Below are positions 6,982-13,396 of a stretch of 14,385 bases of DNA, in pieces. The DNA comes from Candidatus Hecatellales archaeon (lineage in GTDB: Archaea > Thermoproteota > Bathyarchaeia > Hecatellales > Hecatellaceae): assembly GCA_003662485.1 (NCBI GenBank), contig QMYD01000010.1, forward strand, positions 1-14,385, read 5' to 3'. Each line of letters starts with the position of its first letter. Within the stretch, counting starts at the first letter, position 1. A program made the translations under genes and the position numbers. The notes under the pieces are model-generated. The model saw only the letters and a list, made by a program, of their open reading frames with translations, was not told the DNA's origin and ran no database searches.

Positions 6982-8429
6982 ACCCTCCTCCTCTTCTTGA
7001 GTCTTGAAAGCTCCCTCCAAGTGTAGGGGGACAAAACTGCTAGCACTGGGAAGATTTCAAGCCTTCCAGCCCACATTCCAAAGACGAGTACAGCCTTAAC
7101 AGGGTCTGGAAGACTTGCTGAAACAGGGAGGAGGCAGGGGCCAACATTCCCCTGCGCTGAGAGAGCTCCTGAAACGGCTATTAGAGGGTTGAAGCCTCCA
7201 AGCAGGCTTATGAGAACTCCCTCAAGAATTATTAGGATGAAGTAGGCTGAAACAAAGCTCATAACCCTGAAGATTTCAGCCTCCCCAACCACGTGGCCTC
7301 CAATCTTGAAGGGTTTGATAGCTCTCTCGGGGAGGGTTGCCCTAAAAACCGTGTAGTGCACAGCCTTAACCAGCACAACAATCCTGATAATTTTTATGGC
7401 TCCACCCGTTGAGCCCAAGCCTCCCCCAATAAACATTAAGATAGTTAAAATCCAGGTGGTGATGTTTGGAAGCTTTGATATGTCGGTGAGTGTGTACCCC
7501 GTGGTGGTTAGAATAGAGGCTACATGGAAAACCCCGTAGCGGATGGAGTTCCAGAAGCCTTCACCACCGTTAAAGGCTAGGTCCATGCTAACTAGGAGGG
7601 AGGCTACCGCAAGAATTAGGAGGCATGCCTTAAACTCAACGCTGAAAAGCATTTTAAGGCTCCTATGGGTTATGGCTCGAATGTAAACTATGAAGTTAGT
7701 AGCACCCACAAGCATGAAAACGATGAGGATGGCTTCAGCTGTTGGATTACCAAAACCCCCAATGCTGGCGTTTCTCGTGGAGAAGCCCCCCGTGGAGAGA
7801 ACGGTGAAGGCGTGGGCTACAGCGTCGAAGGGATCCAAGCCTGCCAGGAAGATTAGGGCGAGAATGCAGGCAGCCGTGTAGAGCAGGTAGAGCTTCCACA
7901 TGTATCTCACGGTTTCCTTGGTGCTGGCTAGAGCCTTCTCCTCCCTCGCCTCAGCCCTATAGAGCCTCCAAACACCCATGCCGCTCGGGGAGACGAAGAG
8001 GAGGAAGAAGAGGATTATCCCTATCCCGCCAACCCACTGGGTTAAAGCCCTCCAGAGGAGGAGGCTTTTAGGAAGCGATTCCACATCTGCGATAACCGTC
8101 ATACCCGTGGTGGTGAAGCCTGACATGGCTTCGAAGTAGGCGTCTACAAGCCTCATACCCGCAATGTAAACGTAGGGTACAGCACCTATAAAGGAGACGA
8201 GAAGCCAGCCCAGCGAAGAAATTATGAAGGCCTCCATTAGGGAAACCTCACCCATGCTGCGCTTGTGATATAGGATGAAGCCTACAGCCGTTACCAGTAG
8301 GGCATATAGTATGAAAAAGGAGAACTCTGAGGTTTCACCGTAAATCCAGGCTGCCACGGCTGGAAGGAAGAGGGTTAGGCCGGCTGCCCTAACCACGCTT
8401 GCTAGGCCCGCCGAAACGTTTCCAGCCAC
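6978..8429 (-). CDS. trkH: TrkH/KtrB-type potassium transporter membrane subunit
   Basis: This is the K+-conducting membrane subunit of a Trk/Ktr system. Its 483 residues hold about ten or more hydrophobic segments arranged as four pore repeats. The selectivity-loop sequences are visible: TTTGMT (G109), LSTGGFST (G214), LTTTGYT (G311) and SAQGNVGP (G427). SLTGG-like STGGAIKIIRI at 340-350 is the gate region with its basic residue. The QWVGGIGII segment (131-139) is typical of the family. The C-terminus is basic (KKRRRV), consistent with a cytoplasmic tail. The start is GTG with a weak GGTG about ten bases upstream; an ATG a few codons earlier is out of frame. It begins 33 bases after the ligase stop codon, so it is probably co-transcribed with ligase and nitroreductase rather than with its regulator trkA, which converges on it. 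Confidence 0.95.
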   Translation of the reverse strand: MAGNVSAGLASVVRAAGLTLFLPAVAAWIYGETSEFSFFILYALLVTAVGFILYHKRSMGEVSLMEAFIISSLGWLLVSFIGAVPYVYIAGMRLVDAYFEAMSGFTTTGMTVIADVESLPKSLLLWRALTQWVGGIGIILFFLLFVSPSGMGVWRLYRAEAREEKALASTKETVRYMWKLYLLYTAACILALIFLAGLDPFDAVAHAFTVLSTGGFSTRNASIGGFGNPTAEAILIVFMLVGATNFIVYIRAITHRSLKMLFSVEFKACLLILAVASLLVSMDLAFNGGEGFWNSIRYGVFHVASILTTTGYTLTDISKLPNITTWILTILMFIGGGLGSTGGAIKIIRIVVLVKAVHYTVFRATLPERAIKPFKIGGHVVGEAEIFRVMSFVSAYFILIILEGVLISLLGGFNPLIAVSGALSAQGNVGPCLLPVSASLPDPVKAVLVFGMWAGRLEIFPVLAVLSPYTWRELSRLKKRRRV

Positions 8430-8462
8430 AGGCTGAACACCATAATTGGCGTGGAGACCCTT

Positions 8463-10229
8463 TCAGGCTTCAGCCTCTATCTTCTTAAGCTGGCGGAAGT
8501 ACATTTCAACAATTTCGTCGACGGTGGTGGCGTCCTCGGGAGCCTTATCCGTCCGATATCTCCCCGTAAACCTTGGAAACCTGATAGCCAAACCGCTTCC
8601 AGCCCTAATCCTATCCATGGCGCAGGTGTGAACAGGGCTGAGCGTTATCTCCGCCCCCACAATCTCTAATACGACGGCTGGAACAAACCACACATCGGCT
8701 TCAAGCTGGGATTCAACCCTAGCATGCCTATGCGGAATCACATAATTTTTGAAAAGCTCTGGGAGTTTTGCCAGGTCTTCGTCGGTGAAGCCTGTTCCAA
8801 CCTTGCAGACGGTTCGGAAGACGTCTTCCTTCTTGTCGTAGGCGGCCATAAGGAGGGCTCCATAGGTTCCAGCCCGCTTCCCCCTACCATGGAAGGCTCC
8901 CACAGCCACCAAGTCAACGGTGTCGGTTAGAACAGACTTATAGTCTCGCTTATATTTTATCCAGAGCCATCCCCTCGCACCAGCCTGGTAAATGGAGTCG
9001 GAGCCCATGCTCTTAACAACCACACCCTCACAGCCGTCCTCAATAGCCTTCTCAAAGAATTTCTCCAACTCCTCCACGCTGTCGGTTATTATGGCCTGGG
9101 AGAGCTGAACCCTATCCGACTTCTCTATGATTTTCTCCAGCCTCCCCCGTCTTTCAGGTAGTGTTTTGAGGGTGTAGTCTTTTCCGTCGGCGTAGAGGAG
9201 GTCGAAGCAGAAGAGGGCTATAGGATACTGCTCCATAGCCTCCTCTATCCCGTATTTACGCCTCCTATGCATGAGCTCCTGGAAGGGGAGCATCTCCCCG
9301 CTGTCAGGGTTTATGGCAACCCCCTCAGCCTCAATAATGGCCTCCTTAGCCTTAATATGCTTCCTAGCCAGCTCGCAAACATCAGGATAGTGGTGCGTAA
9401 TATTCTCAAGCCTTCTCGAAAAAATCGTAACTTGGTCGGCCTGCTTGTGAATTTGAAGCCTCTCCCCGTCATACTTGTATTCGGCTATAGCCTTCCCACC
9501 AATCTTGGAGAGGATTTCCTCAGCTGAGGTGAGCCTTTCGGCTAGCATGGGCCTAATAGGCTTTCCAACCACCACGTGGAAGCCCTTTACGCCTTCAGCG
9601 CCCCCCTCAGCCACAGCCTTCGCCACCCCTCCAAGGTCTGAGGAGAGGTTGTATGCTCTTTCAAGGATGGGCCTATAATCCTTGGAGCCGCAGAAGGCTA
9701 TGGCTAGGGCGTCCAGGATGGTCATGTCCGCCACGCCCAGCCTAAGCCTCCCCGTAACCGTTCGAACAAGATATTTAGCCTCATTAGGTGAGGCATTAGC
9801 CAGAAGCCCTGAAAGAATTTTTATTTTGAGGTCTTGGGCTCCCTCACCGGAGGCTTTGGCTATCCTGTCGAGGCCGTCGTAAACCTTCTCCACGGTTAGG
9901 GATTCCTGGAAGAGGGTGGCCTGGGAGCGCTTACCCATGAATTTGGCTGCAGCCTCACCTATGTCTCCCAGCTCCTTAACCGTTTTGTCGACAGCAGACT
10001 CAGAGGTTCCAGCCGCCATTGCAATAGCCTTAATGGCGAGTTTTTCAGCTATCCCCAGCTCTATTCCCATGTAGTCTGGGTAGAGCTTCCCCTGCGTTAA
10101 ATATACAACCTTGTCGATGAGGTTGACGGGGGTTCTCTTAAACAGGTCTACGAGGTAGTCGGTTATTTCAAGCCTCTTGGTGGTTGCGTCTATCCGCTGG
10201 TAGACCTCCACCAGCAGGGAGTAATCCAA
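8463..10229 (-). CDS. lig: ATP-dependent DNA ligase, archaeal replicative type
   Basis: This enzyme seals nicks in DNA during replication and repair using ATP. Its 588 residues match archaeal Lig (about 560-620). Order: N-terminal DNA-binding domain (about 1-215); adenylation domain with motif I KYDGER, where K252 takes the AMP; SRRLEN (271-276); the archaeal/eukaryal Lig1 stretch PFQELMHRRR; motif III LFCFDLLY (339-346); motif IV EGVVVK (401-406); motif V WLWIKYK (421-427); then the OB-fold domain ending at the stop. It starts with TTG as MDYSLLVEVYQRI, which fits family N-termini. A GGAGGT ribosome site lies 11 bases upstream inside a perfect seven-base hairpin (10231-10248). It is the middle gene of nitroreductase-ligase-trkH, with gaps of 40 and 33 bases. 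No nearby replication genes are present. Confidence 0.97.
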   Translation of the reverse strand: MDYSLLVEVYQRIDATTKRLEITDYLVDLFKRTPVNLIDKVVYLTQGKLYPDYMGIELGIAEKLAIKAIAMAAGTSESAVDKTVKELGDIGEAAAKFMGKRSQATLFQESLTVEKVYDGLDRIAKASGEGAQDLKIKILSGLLANASPNEAKYLVRTVTGRLRLGVADMTILDALAIAFCGSKDYRPILERAYNLSSDLGGVAKAVAEGGAEGVKGFHVVVGKPIRPMLAERLTSAEEILSKIGGKAIAEYKYDGERLQIHKQADQVTIFSRRLENITHHYPDVCELARKHIKAKEAIIEAEGVAINPDSGEMLPFQELMHRRRKYGIEEAMEQYPIALFCFDLLYADGKDYTLKTLPERRGRLEKIIEKSDRVQLSQAIITDSVEELEKFFEKAIEDGCEGVVVKSMGSDSIYQAGARGWLWIKYKRDYKSVLTDTVDLVAVGAFHGRGKRAGTYGALLMAAYDKKEDVFRTVCKVGTGFTDEDLAKLPELFKNYVIPHRHARVESQLEADVWFVPAVVLEIVGAEITLSPVHTCAMDRIRAGSGLAIRFPRFTGRYRTDKAPEDATTVDEIVEMYFRQLKKIEAEA

Positions 10230-10230
10230 C

Positions 10231-10248
10231 CTGGAGGCTGACCTCCAG
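10231..10248 (-). promoter_or_regulatory. Hairpin containing the ribosome site of the ligase gene
   Basis: CTGGAGG (10231-10237) and CCTCCAG (10242-10248) are perfect complements around a four-base loop. Read on the minus strand, the 5' arm carries GGAGG(T), the only good ribosome site for the ligase TTG at 10229. The hairpin starts one base before that start codon. If it forms, it would hide the ribosome site, so it might tune translation or respond to temperature. It is too short and lacks the T-run needed for a clear terminator. Confidence 0.5.
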
Positions 10249-10269
10249 AGAGCCTAGCAACCCGAAGCC

Positions 10270-10791
10270 TTAAAACTTTTCCATGTGGAGGATGCTTCGG
10301 AGGCTTCGCCTGGAGGGCTTCCAAGGCCTCTCAGCCGGATAGCCTATGGGGATAATTGCCACAGGCCTGCATCTTTCAGGGATTTCAAGCAGGCTTTTTA
10401 CAGCCTTTTCGTCGAAGGCTCCAACCCAGCAGGCTCCAAGGCCTAGGGCGTAGGCTGCCAGCAGCATGTTTTGGACGGCTGCAGCCGTATCCTGAAGGCA
10501 GTATAGGGTTTCACCCCGAAGCCCATAGGAGCTCCTTGCCCTAGCCAAATCTGCGCATACCACTATTACTACGGGTGCTTCAGCTATGAAGGTCTGGTGG
10601 AGGGCTGCCTCAGCTAGGCCGCGTTTAAGCCTACCATCCCTAACCACGATGAACTCCCAGGGTTGAACGTTTCCAGCGGAGGGAGCCCACCTCCCAGCAT
10701 CAAGAATCCTTGTTAAGGCCTCCTCCGGGAAGGGTTCAGGCTTAAAGCTTCTAATGCTCCTCCTCCCATAGATGGCCTCGAACACGTCCAA
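10270..10791 (-). CDS. Nitroreductase-family FMN oxidoreductase
   Basis: This is a small flavoprotein of the nitroreductase superfamily, which moves electrons from NAD(P)H or another donor to varied acceptors. It has 173 residues, a compact archaeal form. The FMN-phosphate motif RRSIRSF starts at residue 10, WAPSAGNVQPWEFIVV follows near 35-50, then QDTAAAVQNMLLAAYALGLG with ACWVGAF, and IPIGYPAERP near the C-terminus. These are the usual FMN-binding and dimer segments. It starts with TTG at 10791; GGTGGG lies upstream, and a GTG two codons later is an alternative. It is the first gene of the minus-strand cluster and shares a 56-base divergent promoter with the AOR-HPS gene. Its substrate is unknown; the family includes nitro-, quinone-, flavin- and dehalogenating reductases. 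Confidence 0.92.
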   Translation of the reverse strand: MDVFEAIYGRRSIRSFKPEPFPEEALTRILDAGRWAPSAGNVQPWEFIVVRDGRLKRGLAEAALHQTFIAEAPVVIVVCADLARARSSYGLRGETLYCLQDTAAAVQNMLLAAYALGLGACWVGAFDEKAVKSLLEIPERCRPVAIIPIGYPAERPWKPSRRSLRSILHMEKF

Positions 10792-10847
10792 CCGCTCTCG
10801 CCCACCAAGCCTTTAAACGTAAGAGGAAATAAAATATAGCGGTTAAA
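10792..10847. promoter_or_regulatory. Compact divergent promoter, nitroreductase and AOR-HPS
   Basis: The gap holds two TATA-like boxes facing opposite ways. On the plus strand CTTTAAAC (10811-10818) lies about 30-37 bases before the ATG at 10848, so the AOR-HPS message is probably leaderless or nearly so; no ribosome site precedes that ATG. On the minus strand CTATATTTTATTT (10838-10826) should start transcription near 10805, leaving a short leader with GGTGGG before the nitroreductase TTG. The two promoters overlap, so they may compete or share a regulator. Assigned by eye. Confidence 0.55.
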
Positions 10848-13322
10848 ATGACTGGCAGCTATGCTGGAAGAATTCTCCGCGTAGACCTCTCCACCGGGGA
10901 AATCGAGATTGAAGAATTGGACTATGAGCTCGCCTGCCAATATGTTGGGGGGAGAGGCTTTGGAGCTAAAGTCCTCTACGACGAGCTTAAGGCTGGAGTT
11001 GACCCCCTAAGCCCTGAAAACATCTTCGTCCTGGCGGCTGGACCCCTCACCGGGACGGCGGCTCCAGCCTCTGGAAGGCTTTCAGCCTCCTCGAAAAGCC
11101 CGCTAACCGGAACCATTTTCGACTCAAACTGTGGGGGGAGCCTAGGCCCAGAACTTAAAAGGGCAGGCTTCGACATGGTTATCCTTCAAGGTAAAAGCCC
11201 AAAGCCCGCTTACCTCTGGATTAAAGACGGGAAGGCGGAACTTAGGGAGGCTGGAAGGCTTTGGGGGTTAACCGTAGACGAAGCAGATAGGGCACTGAAG
11301 GCTGAACTTGGAGACTGGGAGGTTAAAACCTGCGTCATCGGGCCTGCAGGAGAAAACCTCGTGCGGATGGCCTCCATCATAGTTGAGGGTCACAGAGCCT
11401 TTGGTAGGGGAGGCCTTGGCGCTGTTTTAGGCTCGAAGAACCTTAAGGGCATAGCCGTTAGGGGGACGGGGGATCCTCCTCAACCCGCCAACCCTCACGC
11501 CTTCAAGAGGGAGGTTAAGCTTGTACTTGAAGTTTTAAGGCGTAACCCCGTTACGGGGGATAGCCTTGGAAGGTATGGAACCCCCATGCTGGTTACCCCC
11601 GTGAATAAGGCTGGAATTTTCCCCTTGAAAAACTTTCAGGAGGGCTTCTCCGAGGAGGCTGAAAAGCTTAGCGGCGAGGAGCTCATGAGAGCTTTTGAAG
11701 TGCGAAGGTACGCCTGCTATGGCTGCCCTATAGGCTGTGGGAGGCTTACAAGGCTTCCGGATGGAAGATTTACGGGGGGGCCGGAATACGAGAGTATTTG
11801 GGCTTTAGGGCCTAACTGCGGCCTCTTCGACCTTAAAGCCATAGCTCACCTCAACGACCTCTGCAATAGGTATGGGCTTGACACCATTTCCATGGGTGGA
11901 ACCCTCGCTTTCGCTCTTGAAGCCTTCGAGAGAGGCCTAATTACGGAGAAGGATACGGGAGGTGTTAAGCTCAGCTGGGGGAAACCTGAAGTTTTATCCC
12001 TCCTCATAGAGGACACAGCCTACCGTAGGGGCTTCGGAAGGCTGCTCGCCGAGGGTTCAGCCAGGCTTTCCCAGCAGTTCGGAGGCTCAGAGTTTGCTGC
12101 CCACGTGAAGGGCTTGGAGATTCCGGCTTACGACCCTAGGGGAGCTAAGGGGATGGGCTTAGCCTACGCAACCTCTAACAGGGGAGGCTGCCACCTCAGA
12201 GCCTACCTAGTGATGAGCGAAATCTTCAGTAGTCCAAGGTATTTGAACCCGCTTAGGGTTGAGGGTAAGGCTAAGCTTGTCCGAAGCCTTCAAGACGTGT
12301 ACGCCATGCTGGATAGCCTCATCACCTGCAAGTTCACAGGCTTCGCCCTCTTCCAAACCCTCGAATACGAGCCCAAGTTTTATGCTAGGCTTCTCACCAC
12401 AGCCACGGGCTTCTACTTCGACGAAGAGGAGTTCAGGAAAACCGGGGAGCGCATTTACAATTTGGAGAGGCTTTTCAACGTTAGGGAGGGCTTCGACTAC
12501 CGGAGTGACGTGCTGCCAGCCAGGTTTTCCAGCCCCCTACCCGAAGGCCCATCGAAAGGCGAAGTCCTCCAGCTTGAAGCCATGCTAGCCGAATACTACA
12601 AGATTCGGGGGTGGAACTTCGCTGGGCAGCCCACCGACGCCAAGCTTGCAGAGCTCGGAATAATCTCGGAGCCTAGGTGGCCTAAAATCCAGGTGGCCTT
12701 AGACCTTAGGGACCTAGAGGAAGCCTTACGGATTGGTGAGGCAGCCTACCGTGGGGGGGCTGAATGGGTTGAGGCTGGAACCCCCCTCATCAAAAGCGTG
12801 GGGATGGAGGCGGTTAGAAGGCTTAGGCAGTGCTTACCCTCAGCCACCATCGTAGCAGACCTTAAAACCCTCGACACAGGATGGCTTGAAACGGAGATAG
12901 CAGCTCAGGCTGGAGCGGACATCGTATGCCTTTCAGGCTTAGCCCACAACAACACGATTAAGGATGCCGTGGGCTGCGCTAGGAAGTATGGGGTGAAAAT
13001 CATGGTGGACCTCTTAGAAGTTAGGGACCCCATTCAAAGGGCGAGGGAGCTGGAGAAGCTTGGAGTAGACTATATCTGCGCCCACACGGGCATAGACATC
13101 CAGCGGGATAAGGCTGAGGAAATAGATAGAAAATTTGAGGTACTCTCCAAGCTAGCCTCAGCTGTTAAGGTGCCTGTGGCTGCTGCAGGAGGAATAAGAG
13201 CTGACACGGCTAGGAGAGTAGTCGAGAGCGGGGTGAAAATCCTCGTAGTGGGCGGAGCCATAACCAGGGCTTCAAACCCTGAGGCTGCGGCTAGGAAAAT
13301 TCTGGAGGCCATACGTGGCTGA
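10848..13322 (+). CDS. Fusion of aldehyde:ferredoxin oxidoreductase with 3-hexulose-6-phosphate synthase
   Basis: Residues 1-606 form a full tungsten AOR, which oxidises an aldehyde to an acid and reduces ferredoxin. It opens YAGRILRVDLSTGEI, has iron-sulfur cysteines C290, C293, C297 and C494, E313 in GGPEYES, H449 in RGGCHLR, and ends with EYYKIRGWN...AELGI. Residues 613-824 form a full HPS, a TIM barrel of the orotidine-phosphate-decarboxylase superfamily that joins formaldehyde to ribulose 5-phosphate reversibly. It shows VALDL (D619), EAGTPLI, DLKTLD (D671, K673, D676), HTGID (746-750), AAGGIRAD and VGGAIT. Only about six residues separate the modules, and no usable start codon sits at the junction, so this is one protein. 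HPS is known fused to PHI or Fae; I do not recall a fusion to AOR. Formaldehyde as AOR substrate is inference. The message is probably leaderless from ATG. PEP synthase follows 74 bases later. Confidence 0.93.
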   Translation: MTGSYAGRILRVDLSTGEIEIEELDYELACQYVGGRGFGAKVLYDELKAGVDPLSPENIFVLAAGPLTGTAAPASGRLSASSKSPLTGTIFDSNCGGSLGPELKRAGFDMVILQGKSPKPAYLWIKDGKAELREAGRLWGLTVDEADRALKAELGDWEVKTCVIGPAGENLVRMASIIVEGHRAFGRGGLGAVLGSKNLKGIAVRGTGDPPQPANPHAFKREVKLVLEVLRRNPVTGDSLGRYGTPMLVTPVNKAGIFPLKNFQEGFSEEAEKLSGEELMRAFEVRRYACYGCPIGCGRLTRLPDGRFTGGPEYESIWALGPNCGLFDLKAIAHLNDLCNRYGLDTISMGGTLAFALEAFERGLITEKDTGGVKLSWGKPEVLSLLIEDTAYRRGFGRLLAEGSARLSQQFGGSEFAAHVKGLEIPAYDPRGAKGMGLAYATSNRGGCHLRAYLVMSEIFSSPRYLNPLRVEGKAKLVRSLQDVYAMLDSLITCKFTGFALFQTLEYEPKFYARLLTTATGFYFDEEEFRKTGERIYNLERLFNVREGFDYRSDVLPARFSSPLPEGPSKGEVLQLEAMLAEYYKIRGWNFAGQPTDAKLAELGIISEPRWPKIQVALDLRDLEEALRIGEAAYRGGAEWVEAGTPLIKSVGMEAVRRLRQCLPSATIVADLKTLDTGWLETEIAAQAGADIVCLSGLAHNNTIKDAVGCARKYGVKIMVDLLEVRDPIQRARELEKLGVDYICAHTGIDIQRDKAEEIDRKFEVLSKLASAVKVPVAAAGGIRADTARRVVESGVKILVVGGAITRASNPEAAARKILEAIRG

Positions 13323-13396
13323 GAGTTATTTTTTTAAGATATTCGGCCTATTAAACTATCAAACCCCCTTTAGGCCCTTTAGGGTGGAAGAATTCC
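13323..13396 (+). promoter_or_regulatory. Intergenic region with pps promoter, repeat and ribosome site
   Basis: A TATA-like box for PEP synthase may be TTTTTAAGATATT (13331-13343) or CTATTAAACTATC (13348-13360), giving a leader of some 20-35 bases. A tandem nine-base repeat CCCTTTAGG occupies 13366-13374 and 13375-13383. The second copy runs into the ribosome site GGGTGG (13382-13387), nine bases before the TTG. The repeat could be an operator or chance. Confidence 0.45.
13329..13335 (+). terminator. T-run after the AOR-HPS gene
   Basis: Seven consecutive T lie seven bases after the AOR-HPS stop codon. Archaeal transcription commonly ends at such T-rich tracts without a hairpin. The same bases could instead be part of the TATA-like element of the next gene, so whether pps has its own message is open. 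Confidence 0.4.

Noticed and set aside
12259..12588. Plus-strand open frame of 109 codons in another frame within AOR-HPS
   Set aside because: Fully nested in the conserved AOR sequence that contains C494; a shadow frame.
12630..12700. A separate HPS gene starting at the end of AOR
   Set aside because: The frame is continuous, there is no stop, and there is no ATG, GTG or TTG at the point where HPS proteins normally begin; the first GTG lies inside the first strand.
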